A stretch of 38,430 nt of DNA from assembly GCA_001970855.1 (NCBI GenBank), contig LSSN01000072.1, positions 1 to 38,430 on the forward strand, written 5' to 3'. The notes under the pieces are model-generated. The model saw nothing but the letters and a program-made list of their open reading frames with translations. It was not told the DNA's origin and did not search any database. The stretch is from Smittium culicis (lineage: Eukaryota; Kickxellomycota; Harpellomycetes; Harpellales; Legeriomycetaceae). Shown here piece after piece: positions 1 through 11,027 of the stretch. A program made the position numbers and the translations under genes. How positions within the stretch are numbered: the stretch's first letter is position 1; each line of letters starts with the position of its first letter.

Positions 1-100
1 ATAGTATAAACGACTATTATGATTTAACTATTTGTAAGAAAATTCGTTTCTGAAATTTTTAAAGTATAATTTATAAGTAAAAATAATAAAATCTACTTAC

Positions 101-197
101 TTCCTCCGCATTTTTTACAGGCTCCTCGTTTTATGATTTCATCTCTGCCTTGTACTAGCTTTTCGTAAGCTTCGATGCCTCTTTCTTTGGAATTCAT
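101..197 (-). CDS. zinc-knuckle protein, first exon only (SREK1IP1-like?)
   Basis: An ATG at 197 on the minus strand opens 32 codons. They end in a Cys-Lys-Lys-Cys-Gly-Gly motif and run straight into a strong donor (GTAAGT at 100-95, phase 1). A basic/acidic N-terminus of about 26 residues followed by CxxCG resembles the start of small CCHC zinc-knuckle proteins of the SREK1IP1 type, where the motif continues as GHL...C. The expected second half is not in bases 1-94, so the next exon must lie outside the window. The only nearby acceptor (TTTCAG, near base 50) leads to a stop within about ten codons without the expected residues. The gene is divergent from CTF18, with about 780 nt between the two starts. 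The family guess rests on one short motif; the exon itself is better supported than the name. Confidence 0.42.
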
Positions 198-974
198 TTA
201 AAGGAATCGATTAATCTCAGTTTTTTTGGCTATAAAGTTATGCAAAACTGAAAAGCAAAGTCAGTTAAGTTTTAAAAAAGTGATCTAATAATTATATAAT
301 TACATCATATTTTTTTTAGTTTGCTAACTAAACTGATTAAATCAGCAAATAAGGATGTACGAGAATATTCGGAACGCATGAATTAGCGAGCCAGTCAGAA
401 TCAAGCATTAGCGTGCTAATTTTCTGCAACTATTTTTTGACGTTGCTAGGAATTCAATTATTGTTCCTGAAATAAGTATACTCTCTAATACCTAAAAAAA
501 ACTCTGCGCCTGAACCTTTCTCGTAAAAAAGAAAAAAGTCCATATTTCTTTATGTATCCGATGGGTACTGAATGAAAACTGTCGAAAAAGGTGGTACTTA
601 TCAGCCTACATTTCGGAAGCTAGAGTAATTGGCTATAAAAGCGTAAGAAAAAACACACTCCTTTAATGTACTTGATAAAATCAAAGTAAATCTATTGAGC
701 GAGAAGGGAAATGATAAACAAACGATAGTATCGAAAAGTCTTAATGAGATAATTATGATTTGTAAACATTGTTTACAACTAAGAAAAAAAAGCATTTAAA
801 AGTCGACGTTTAAACTTAAAGTAGATCATGTTTTATATGTATAAAGCTAGCTTATAAAATTAATATTTTATAATAGTAGACCAAATATAGTAGCTGGAAA
901 AACTCAAAAAATAGTTTGCCTACAATCTTTATTGTTCTATCTCTAAGTTCTATAAATAATCTATAGCTTTGAAC
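198..974. other. intergenic, divergent promoter region
   Basis: This space separates the minus-strand zinc-knuckle exon from CTF18 and should hold promoters for both. It is AT-rich with A and T runs. A 64-codon frame at 601-795 on the minus strand is rich in Leu, Phe and Ser, shows no domain and looks like chance. I see no RNA gene. Confidence 0.5.
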
Positions 975-3900
975 ATGCCCGAAATAAATGAAGTAACTAG
1001 AAGTTCCCTGAAACCTAGAGCAGTCAATATATCCATTTCTGTAAATGATAAAGATCCAGAATTAAGTATTGAATCTACTAATCTAACTACCGATATTGCT
1101 ACAGACTCTCAAAATAATATACCAGAGTATAGCAAAAATCCGGCACAGTTGGTGTTTTTGAAAGGATTAGAGGATCCTTTAAAAAATAACAAAGAAAATC
1201 AAAGTATCTTTAAAAAAAAAGCCTCAAAACAAGATGTTTTTCTGGGCTTCGAACAAAACTGTACTTCAAGCGATTCTGACAGTGATGAAGAAATATTTCA
1301 ATCTAATAAAGCCATGAAAACCTCTAGATTCTCTGGAATGAGCAAAAGCTTATTCACAGGAACTCCAGAGGCTACAAACGTAACTACTTCATCATTAGAA
1401 GAAGGCAAGCAAAATTTAATCAGTACTTTGAAAAATTCAAAAACATATGGAAAAATGAATGAAAATATAGTAAAGAATAGTATTTTACCATCTCTTGAGT
1501 ATAATTCTCTTCCAGAATCGAATTATTTGAAAGAATCAAATATTACAGATAGCATTAGCTCTAATTACGAAAATACTATTAATGAAATATCTAAAACTGA
1601 TGTAGTTGAAGAATACGAAATTTCTCAAAATAAATATGGAATAGAAAGCGATATAACAAGTAAAAAGCGTAAAATAGAAGATTCACAAGCAATATCTGCA
1701 AATTACTCTAAAATTACAAGTAACGAAATCGAGTATAATGAGCGCCCTACCCACAAACCATTTTATGATGATTTTGTAGATTTCCCAAGTTTAGACAATT
1801 TAATTGAAGACGACATTAATTCCAAGATACCAAATAGCGAATATGACTACATCCCTGATGATATTATGTATGATGTTAGAAATAATCAAAGTACAAGCTT
1901 TACACAAACATCAAATAATATAAGAGAAGTCTCCACGAGCAATCAATTCGTCAACATTAGTAAATCTGCTCGTTTTGATCTAACTGAAGATGATATAGAC
2001 ACAAACATTATCTTGAAAAAAATTGATAAGTCACAAAAAAAAAGTGCAGTTGAAGATTTTATGAGTAAGAGCGGCCCTACAGATGGTAGGCTGTACGCAG
2101 GTCAACAATGGGCTTATGAAGATGCTGATCCTAACGCTGTTCCATTCGGAAAAAGTACAAAAGGCTATGGTAAGTTTGGATCAGCAGCCCAAAATAACCA
2201 AAAGCAATCATACAACAGGTTTATCCCTGAAGAAGAAAAGCAAAACCTTGGCTTTCTTAATTCAACAGATTCATATCTAGCTTTAATGGAGGCAAGAAAG
2301 CAAGCGTCATTAATCAACAAAAATAACCCAAATGGTGTCGATAACGAAATTCGAAAGCACTTGGAAAAAGCTAGAATCAAAATAATAGGGTCAGAAGGCA
2401 AAAAAATAATCACAAACCCTAGTACCAACTTAGAAAGCTTAATTTCAATCTCAAACATCGATTATGCAAAGTTTACTAAACCGCCCAATGGCTGTAAATA
2501 TATCACATCTATGTCGTTCGACGGAACTCCTTTATACTTCAAAAAAAAATCGTTAACTGAACTAAATGACGAGATTAAGGTTGGTTTTTGCTTGTATTAC
2601 ACTATTTAGCGTTCAACTAATAATTATATATTGTAAACAAAATTTTATTAAGTTTTAAAAATTTGAACTATACGTTTATAGAGCTTTACTAAAACTTTTA
2701 GCGGCGAAATTAGAAACCCTCGTATAAATCAAATGATTGCTAAAATTGAAAGCGACCTTAAAAATAAACTAATAAGGTAATTTCCTAATTATTTTTAAAC
2801 ATACTATATTAGCTTGATATACAAACAGTCAGACCACTACTAAAATTGTTGAAATTAAATTCATTTTATCTTAATATTAGCAAAAAAAATAACCATACTC
2901 CTAGCCAAGTCATCCACAAGCTAAAAGATAAAAAGTCAGATATGTTATGGGTAGATAAATATAAACCAAAATCATTTATAGACCTTGTAGGAAATGATAA
3001 CGTTAACCGTACAGTATATCAATGGGTCAAGAATTGGGACAAATGTGTATTTGGTACCGGTAGAAATGCATTTAAATCGGCGATCAGCTCTTCAAACGAA
3101 ACAAAATCTAAAAATACCTTCCAAACAAGAAAAATAATCGATGGAAGTCTACCAGACCAGAATGATAAATGGGGCCGCCCAATTAAAAAGGTACAAAGAA
3201 ATTATAATGTTTTTTTAAATTATAAAGAAACATATTTACCTATTCCTTTATTGATACTGGATCTAGATATTACTTATAAGTGGACCTCCTGGTGTTGGTA
3301 AAACAACTATAGCTAACATAGCAGCACTGCATGCTCGTTATAAAACCATTGAAATAAATGCAAGGTACAATATTTGTTAGTTATTATAAATATTTTTTCC
3401 TTAAGCTAATTATTAAGGTCTAATTATTGAATACTATTTTTCAGTGACGATCGTACAGCCTCCAAAATTAAAAGCCAAATTATGTCAATTGCAAGTGCCC
3501 AAAGTATTACAGAGAAAGAAGCTCCAAAATTGCTTATTATTGACGAAATCGATGGTGTATCGTCAAGCAAATCTGGTGACGAGGTAAATAATTAGTTAAA
3601 TGGTTTAATAATTACCTTTATTTATATATTATTTTATGATTTTTCCTTCTACTAATGCTAAAATTTTAATAATTGCACTTAGAGCTTTATTTCCATACTT
3701 GTAAAGCTTGCAAATAGCTCATCAAATTCCAATGAAAAATCAAAAGGCATGAATAGTCTAGAGGAATCAAACTCCCAAGCCAAAAAGAAAATTAAAAAAA
3801 ATGAATTCATCCTAAGAAGACCAATCATTTGTATCTGTAACGATTTATACACACCTTTGCTTTATGACCTAAGGGATGTAGCAATGGTAGTACAAGTTAA

Positions 3901-5936
3901 TCCACCAAACTCTAATCAAGTGACAAAGTATTTATCTTTAATATGTGAAAGGGAAGGCGTTTCGATGGATAGTTGGAGTTTAAATTCCATTGCAAATAGT
4001 TCAAACTGTGATATAAGATCATGCATAAATATTTTGCAGGTATTAATTTATTATTTTTTTAGGTTTTTATACAAAAGTTAAAGTCTTACTCTTTTATGGC
4101 TTGTACCTTTTATAAAGTATTCTAGTTTTGATTCGGATCATTCAAGTGATGGAAAGGCCGATAACATTATTACCTGCTATAAAGATACTCAGACGCCCTT
4201 ATATACTGCATGGGAGTCAATATTCACTGAGCCTAACTCAAAAAACTACAAAAAATTCATGCAGAAATTCGATCGCATAACCTACAGTAAATATTATTTA
4301 AATATTTTGCAAATTATTTCAAAATAATTTGATTTCATTTAATCAAAATTTTTATAGGGAAACAGTTTACCAGCTATCTTGTAAATTTGCTAAGAAACGT
4401 TGATGATTATGAAAAATTGATGCAAGGTATAATTAAAAATATCTCGAATTATTTCAATAATTTCATTATTTTGATTTATTAATGTACTAATAATAATTAA
4501 ATTATTGTATAGGCGTATTTGAAAACTACTTAAAAATGGAAACTAGGGATCTAACGTATACTGTAATATCCAGCATTTCTTCAGAGTGGCTTTATTTTTA
4601 TGATACTATAGATGCTTTCATTAAATCAAATCCTTCTGGTGGTTATTCACTTTTAAGCTATTTACCACACACTTTCGTTGCTGTAAATTTAGCATGTGGT
4701 AGGCCGTTGGGGTTATCTGGGATAGAATTCTGCTACCCAAAAGTAGACGCACAAGTAACTTTTTATCTTGGATTTTCTTCTAAATTAATATATTTTAAAT
4801 TATACAATCGCTTTAAACTCATAACTAATTTACATAGGAAAAAGTAAATAAAAAAAAATTCATCCAAACTTCAGAGGCATTTCTGAGTGGCATTTCAAAC
4901 TCTGGATCCAGATGTTTGTGGGATATGAAATCGTTTTCTTCATATTTTATTTACTATATTTTACAAATTCTTTCTCCAAAAATTTCTATTGGAAACGTTG
5001 CGTTATTTACAGACGAAATGAAAAAAAGCTTGAATAGATTGGTTGAAGTGATGAGTAGCTATAGCTTAAAGTTCGTTCAGAATCAATCTTCAGATGGAAG
5101 ATACTCATTTGATCTCACTCCGTAATGGTTTTTTTTATATTTCAACTAACGATCACTATTTGTTTTACTTTATATTTTAATTATATTAAAATGGTACTTA
5201 TAAATATCGAAATTTATAGGCCTTTGGATAACTTGATAAAAATCAAAACCGGTAAAGAGGAGATTACTCCACTTAAATATCAAGTCAGAATGCTTGTATC
5301 CCGGCAGGTAATACACATTTCCTAACAATTGCTTATTCTTTTACCTTAGTAAATTCTTTATACTTTTTTAAATTTTTGAATTACTGTCATTTTTACCATG
5401 CAGATTGAATATTATAAAGCTAAAACAAACCACCAGCAAAAAAGCAATAATTTTGGAGAAAACAGTCGTAAAAATGTTGGCAGCGAGTTAAATTCTGGAA
5501 TGATGGGTGCTTCTGAGATAGAAAAAGAAATAACAATAGCGGGAACTAAAGCTCAGCCAAATAGTAGAAATGAGCTTAATAAATTAAATAAAGATAACAT
5601 CGCTAAACCAAAATCTGCCAGACAGCCAATAAGCGTTAAAAAATTTTTTTCTGTTGGAGCAAAAAAAGATACAACTTCTGTATCTAATGATACTGGTAAA
5701 TTATTCGCAACGACTAAAAAACCTTCTCCTTCTTTTTTTTTATTTCACTTATTAGAGATAATCTTACTAATATTTCCTTTTTTTTAAAACGATTTTTAGC
5801 AAATTCTTTTGAAGCGGAAATTGAAATAGACAACAGTGAAAGTATTACCATTGAAGCGTCAAAGGTGTGGTATCAGTACAATGAAGGATATTCAAACGCA
5901 GTCAAAAGAACAATACAGATTAAGGAACTTTTTTAA
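975..5936 (+). CDS. CTF18: CTF18, large subunit of the Ctf18-RFC alternative clamp loader
   Basis: Ctf18 replaces Rfc1 in an RFC complex (with Ctf8 and Dcc1) that acts on PCNA at replication forks and supports sister-chromatid cohesion. I place 13 exons: 975-2593, 2702-2776, 2833-3190, 3267-3364, 3445-3583, 3683-4039, 4118-4286, 4358-4426, 4513-4754, 4838-5121, 5220-5307, 5404-5695, 5800-5936. They join in frame to 1308 aa. Residues 1 to about 430 are Ser/Asn-rich and probably disordered. LWVDKYKPK starts at 603. Walker A is GPPGVGKTT (Lys696) and Walker B is LLIIDEID (Asp750). The C-terminus has the family-specific [13 protein letters not shown] block that binds Dcc1-Ctf8. It is longer than the yeast (about 740 aa) and human (about 975 aa) proteins because of the N-terminus. 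A TTG at 969 is in frame, but ATG 975 is the real start. Least certain are the exon 1 donor and the exon 7 acceptor (AAG at 4115-4117). Confidence 0.95.
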
Positions 5937-6689
5937 TGCGAACATGAAAAAAACCGGGACCATCCAGCTTAAACATTCTTAATGGAATTCATTCATTTTT
6001 TCTTTTAATTTTTATGATTTTAACAATTTATAGAAGCTTATACCCCACATTTCATTACTATTATTTAAAGTTTTTTTTTTTTTTCATTTGAAAATTTATT
6101 AATGAATTTGAAACTCAATTAGCACTAATTTATCTTGATTCAAGCTCTTTAATTTAATTTGAAAAGATGTTGCACTAAAAAAACAGAATACATCACATGG
6201 AAATTTATTTACTACTATACAAGAATTATATGATTAGCTATAAGCGAACGATTGCTTAGAGAACCTCCAAAGATTTTGCAAAATCACAACTATTAATTTT
6301 TTAAACTAAAATTTCAACTAATAAACTTTATAAACTTAAAAATATATAAATGTAATTATTTTCGTTTAACCAAATTAAAACAATTGTAAACGTATAAATT
6401 TGAATATTTTAGAGTTATGGGATTATCTTACTGGAAAATAGCCACAATTCCTCAAGGGTATAATATATGTGTGGAGAAAGTATGTGAAATTTCTTATTTT
6501 ATTATTTCTTATCCCGCTATTTCTTTATTTGATTTTATTTTATTTGATATAATATCTAAGCTTATAATTTTTAGCTTTCTGAATGCTAAATACTGTTATT
6601 AGCCACTACGTAATTTAATTAATTAAATAATAATTCAGATTTTAATTCAAAATGATTAATTTAACTATATCCAAATCGATTCGCTGAGG

Positions 6690-6719
6690 TTTTTATTTTT
6701 ATTTTTATTTTTATTTTTA
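6690..6719. repeat. (TTTTTA)5 microsatellite
   Basis: Five perfect hexamer units. Shorter relatives of the same pattern occur near 12280 (TTTTTA) and 17155 (its complement, TAAAAA), so this is a common slippage motif in this genome. Confidence 0.85.
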
Positions 6720-8106
6720 ATTGTCCTAATAGTTCAAACTAATCAAATAATAGTTTTTTAGTAAATAAAATCTCATGCAATGTTTTATTTATTTATTTAA
6801 TTTTCACAATCAGAGATTCTGTCAAGTCCAATGAAATGAAAAAAGCTCTTCACATTAGAATTAATGTATTAAGAATGCTTTTTTTAAATCGTAGTAGTAT
6901 GTGGAACAATGGTATAAACATCAGAATTAAATCAAGAACTTTTTATTCAATAATTTATATTGCTAGATTTATATTTTAAGTAGAACAAAACTCTAAAAAG
7001 TTTAACCAATGTATTGATTTTATAGTACCATGAGAATTTATTTTTAGAAAAAAAATATTACTTCATTTGAGAACCTCCCAAATATGCCATTTACTAGCGA
7101 TGAAGCAAATGAATTTCTAATGTTTCTTAATATTTCAATCTACAATAAAACGCGTCTAACCAACTTGAAAGCTTGGTTATAGAGTACTAAATAAATTTCA
7201 AAATAATTTAACCTATAATATCTCCATTTCACTCGTATATTTTCACTAAGAAATATTTTACAACAGAGGTTGGAAATTAAAAAAAAAAAAAGCTAAATTC
7301 ATTGAAATTTTTATAAGCATAGAGACTAAATACTGATTATTGTTGCTTTGTAGATTTATAAGTGTGGCTTATTTGTATATTTGCAAGTAGAAATAATGCA
7401 ATATTTTCTAGTGGAATAAAAATTATTCGGGAACATATTAATGAGAAATGTTTTGTTATTACTATTCAATTTGTTGTAGTTAATAGCCTCGATTTTTTTA
7501 AAAAATTTTATTTATCCCTAGAAAAAACAAAATTAAGTTTTTTTTAGCGCCAGGCAATAGGGAAAGTGTGGATAGCTTGTGACTTTTTACTTTTTTAGTT
7601 CATTAGTCCCAAATGTGTTAATATTGAATACATAGCATAACTTGGGTAATAAATATAGGAATAATAAAACTTTATGCCAAAAATTTGCTTATAGTTGAGC
7701 ATGTTACACATTGTAGGAATAAATATATTTGGGGGAAAATATATCTAGCTTTTTTTTTTTATTTTTTGGATATTAATTAATGATATGTAGCTAGGATTTA
7801 TGCAGTAAAAAAAGTTTCAAAAAGACTTGCTCGTAAAAAAATAATTAAATGTGTTGACATTTGCATTAAAGTATATATAACAAACATCGTGCATATGTTT
7901 AAAAAAGCTCTGTTCTTTAATGCATTTTTATCATTTTAATAATTTAGATATTACCTTAATTTTATGCACTACAATTATAAATAATTTACATCACATCACT
8001 CACATTTTTTAAACACATTGATAAGCCTTTAGTATTGTATACTATAGCATTTTTATACTTTTTGCATTGAAAATAAAGCTCTAGAGAGTAAAGCTATTTC
8101 TCTGAG

Positions 8107-8117
8107 TATATATATAA
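8107..8117 (+). promoter_or_regulatory. possible TATA element upstream of the C2H2 gene
   Basis: TATATATATAA lies about 190 nt before the ATG of the zinc-finger gene. In sequence this rich in AT such a string is weak evidence; it is listed only because of its position. Confidence 0.2.
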
Positions 8118-8305
8118 GCAAGTAGTCATTTCGAGGCTATGAAAAAATAACACAATTTCTTTTATTTCTAGAATACACTTAATTTGATAAGCGGAATAAT
8201 TTCTTAATATTTTGTAAACAGTAATATTTAAAAAAAAAAACAAAATTTTTTTGACTATAGTTACATACGAACTAAAAAATATAATATTTTCTTTTGATTT
8301 GTATA

Positions 8306-10687
8306 ATGAGTTTATCTCACAACACAGTAAACTATTTATACAAAATTGAAGGGGAAACTCCTTTTTACTATCCTACTGATGGATTTAATAACAATAAAGG
8401 TCAAGATATTTCTATTGAAGCTGATATCTACAAAATGAAATTCAACGATCAAGGGTTCAGAATAGGCACAGATCCGCTAATAGAATTTAAAGACGAGTAT
8501 TTGACAATGGAAATTAACTCTTTATCGAATCAAAAAAATGTAGTTGATAATTCAAAATTAAGCGAAAACAAAAGAGTTAATACATCAAAAAACGATCAAA
8601 ACAACTCTATTTTCACATCCAGCACCGATGCATCAAATTCTGGATACGGATATAATAATAACCTATCTAACGAAGGGTTGAGAATAAATCCTTTCTACCC
8701 AAATGTATCCGAAACTGGGGTACGTAACTCAAATTTCGACAATTCTCTATTGAGCGGCGGGGCAGTAGATTCAAATTCAGATGCAAATCTATCATATGGT
8801 TTTAATCAACACTTCAAAGGCCAAAATACTATGGAATTTGACGAAAGTTTCTTTTCTAATGAGCTTAAAAACAATTTTAATTCCGGAAATCAACAATTTT
8901 TTTTTGATAGCTCGTTTCCAAGTGTAGATTATTCCAAGCCAAGTCAATGCCTATCTTACACAAACACTAAATCGGATTTTAAACATAATAGCACATCTAT
9001 CAATGGCGCAGGAAATATGAATAATAACGCTAGCTACAAAATAGATGAAAACTTGCCCATAAGAGTTATTGGACCAAAAATTGCTAACCAAAATTCAAAC
9101 TACAAAAATGATAGCTATGATTATGAAAAAAATGAAGAAAGCTTTGGAAAAAGGTTTGAAGTAAATATAGGCAGCAATATTTTTGGAATAGGAAATGATA
9201 ATATTTCTACTATTGGTAATGTAATAAATGGCGGAATGAGCAAAAAAGGTTCCGAAATGTTAAAAAATATCACAAACCCTCAAGAATTTATTCAAGGAAA
9301 AACATTTATAACTCAAAACGCCAATAGTTACAATCAAAATAATAATGCTATTCATAGCTCTCCAATAAATAGCAGTCAACCATTATTGAATATACACTTT
9401 GATACTAAGCTAGCAAAATCGATCAGCGAAAGCCAAAACCCATCAGGACAAATAGACATAATAAAAAACATGTTTAGTGATACCGAATATTTGGGCGCTG
9501 TTAATACTAGCGAGTATCCCAGTTTACAAAAAGACTTGATGCCAAAATCTCAATTTTTTAATTATAACTCAAATAGTAATAGCGAGAATCAACTTTTGGA
9601 TTTTCAAAATAATACTGCAGACTTATCCTTCACCAAAAGCAATGAAGTACCGCTTCTAAAGTCTAGCTTAAAATCCCAGAGTAAGCGATATTATAGGTCA
9701 AATGACCCAGATAAAAATGAATATAGATTTACTCAATATAATAATAATCAATGCAATACAGAAAACAAACCAACGGGTCAATTAATTGATGACAAATACA
9801 GTCTTTATAAAAGTAGTGATTCTTTAGACCTAGCAAATGGATACTCAAGATATGATCAAGAATATATACCAAATTTTTCATGTTTTGCAAACAGTCAATT
9901 TGACTATAGTCCAATATTTATTTCTTCAGGCAGTCATGGAATTAATGTAGGCTCAAGTAATAACGGCGACTTGAGGCCGTATAAATGCAATACTTGTAAC
10001 CAGTCGTTCAGTAGAAATCACGATTTAAAGAGGCATATAAAAATTCACACAGGAGTCAAACCGTATAAATGCAAGAAATGCGGGAAAAAATTTGGCCGCT
10101 CTGATGCATTAAAGCGCCACAGTCTAGTAAAAAAATGCAGAATGCTAGACCAAAATAAGACCAAAGATTCTACTCTAAAGCCCGATATCAATAATAAATA
10201 TAAGCATGGAAAGCAAGTGCGTGATGGTGTGGGCTATGATAAAACTTCAACAGACTCAGGAAAAAATCCAAGAAATAGTACTTCAGGAATAAAGAATGAC
10301 TATATCAAAGGGTCAAACAACAATTTAGAAAAAGACAGAAATAGTAACATTAATTTATCAGAAAACGTATTAAGCGGAAATATAAGTGACGATTTAAATA
10401 TGAATATCCAATGTGATTTACAGTCAGACGCTTTGATTAATACCATGAACTATCATTCCCGAGAAAAAGTCGACACTGACAGTATGATGGAAATAGCTAA
10501 TTCTATGGGATCTAGTTCAAGTGATTCAAACCAAACAATAAGTTTAAAAGAGTGTGACTTTGATCGCTCAATTGAATTATTGGATGGGAATTTACATTAC
10601 AATTTACAAAATTCTGAAGAGGATATGATCAGCCCTCAATCTATTCAGCTACTTCTTTCAAAGATAGGAGAAAATAATTATAACTGA
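8306..10687 (+). CDS. C2H2 zinc-finger transcription factor, Crz1/Prz1 or Swi5/Ace2-like fingers
   Basis: Intronless, 793 aa from the ATG at 8306 (an in-frame TTG four codons upstream is not a likely start). About 560 residues of Asn/Ser-rich low-complexity sequence precede two fingers. Finger 1 is a normal C2H2 unit (Cys561, Cys564, His577, His581). It is joined by a TGVKPY linker to finger 2 (Cys589, Cys592, His605, Cys611), whose last ligand is Cys after five residues, so it is C2HC. CGKKFGRSDALKRH in finger 2 and RNHDLKRH in finger 1 resemble the last fingers of fungal Crz1/Prz1 and of Swi5/Ace2. About 180 acidic, Asn-rich residues follow. It is a nuclear DNA-binding regulator by inference; the targets are unknown. 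I saw no clear calcineurin-docking PxIxIT motif, so a calcium-signalling role is not shown. Confidence 0.9.
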   Translation: MSLSHNTVNYLYKIEGETPFYYPTDGFNNNKGQDISIEADIYKMKFNDQGFRIGTDPLIEFKDEYLTMEINSLSNQKNVVDNSKLSENKRVNTSKNDQNNSIFTSSTDASNSGYGYNNNLSNEGLRINPFYPNVSETGVRNSNFDNSLLSGGAVDSNSDANLSYGFNQHFKGQNTMEFDESFFSNELKNNFNSGNQQFFFDSSFPSVDYSKPSQCLSYTNTKSDFKHNSTSINGAGNMNNNASYKIDENLPIRVIGPKIANQNSNYKNDSYDYEKNEESFGKRFEVNIGSNIFGIGNDNISTIGNVINGGMSKKGSEMLKNITNPQEFIQGKTFITQNANSYNQNNNAIHSSPINSSQPLLNIHFDTKLAKSISESQNPSGQIDIIKNMFSDTEYLGAVNTSEYPSLQKDLMPKSQFFNYNSNSNSENQLLDFQNNTADLSFTKSNEVPLLKSSLKSQSKRYYRSNDPDKNEYRFTQYNNNQCNTENKPTGQLIDDKYSLYKSSDSLDLANGYSRYDQEYIPNFSCFANSQFDYSPIFISSGSHGINVGSSNNGDLRPYKCNTCNQSFSRNHDLKRHIKIHTGVKPYKCKKCGKKFGRSDALKRHSLVKKCRMLDQNKTKDSTLKPDINNKYKHGKQVRDGVGYDKTSTDSGKNPRNSTSGIKNDYIKGSNNNLEKDRNSNINLSENVLSGNISDDLNMNIQCDLQSDALINTMNYHSREKVDTDSMMEIANSMGSSSSDSNQTISLKECDFDRSIELLDGNLHYNLQNSEEDMISPQSIQLLLSKIGENNYN

Positions 10688-11027
10688 CGGCATTAATAAC
10701 TAAACCAAAGCTACTATTACACTGGTAGAACTTTATATCTCTCTTCATCTTGTTGTTTTCTGTTGAGAAAAATATAATAAGATTGCATACCGCTTAGAAT
10801 ATTCAAGTTTTTTTTACATTACATAAGATTTATATACAAATGATACTTTACAATAATATAATTTTCCATATACTATTAAAATTTACATGCTTTAATACGA
10901 CTAGTAATTAAATGAGAGGTTAATTATTCTTGTATAAATAGTATAGTTTTTATTGAAAAAAAATGATACTATTGAAATCGTAATTCTAGCGCAAATAATT
11001 AAATTTATGTTTATAGTATTATTAGCC
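10688..11027. other. convergent 3' intergenic region
   Basis: A 340-nt AT-rich space between the stop of the zinc-finger gene and the stop of the minus-strand repeat protein. It should hold both polyadenylation regions. Nothing else is seen. Confidence 0.6.

Larger units (their letters stand above)
5937..8305. other. long intergenic region with weak exon candidates
   Basis: No gene can be assigned with confidence. Three plus-strand pieces look exon-like. The first is 6417-6460, an ATG beginning MGLSYWKIATIPQG and ending at a GTATAA donor. The second is 6814-6911, after a CAG acceptor, reading DSVKSNEMKKALHIRINV and onward, with a GTATAA donor. The third is 7048-7182, after TTTTTAG, containing ENLPNMPFTSDEANEFL and ending in TAG. 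The first two join in frame. The second and third do not (phase 1 against phase 0), so the model fails as drawn. The remainder is AT-rich with poly-A/T runs and a TTTTTA hexamer tract. Confidence 0.3.

Noticed and set aside
601..795. Minus-strand 64-codon frame upstream of CTF18
   Set aside because: Leu/Phe/Ser-rich composition typical of chance frames in AT-rich DNA; no domain, no conserved start context.
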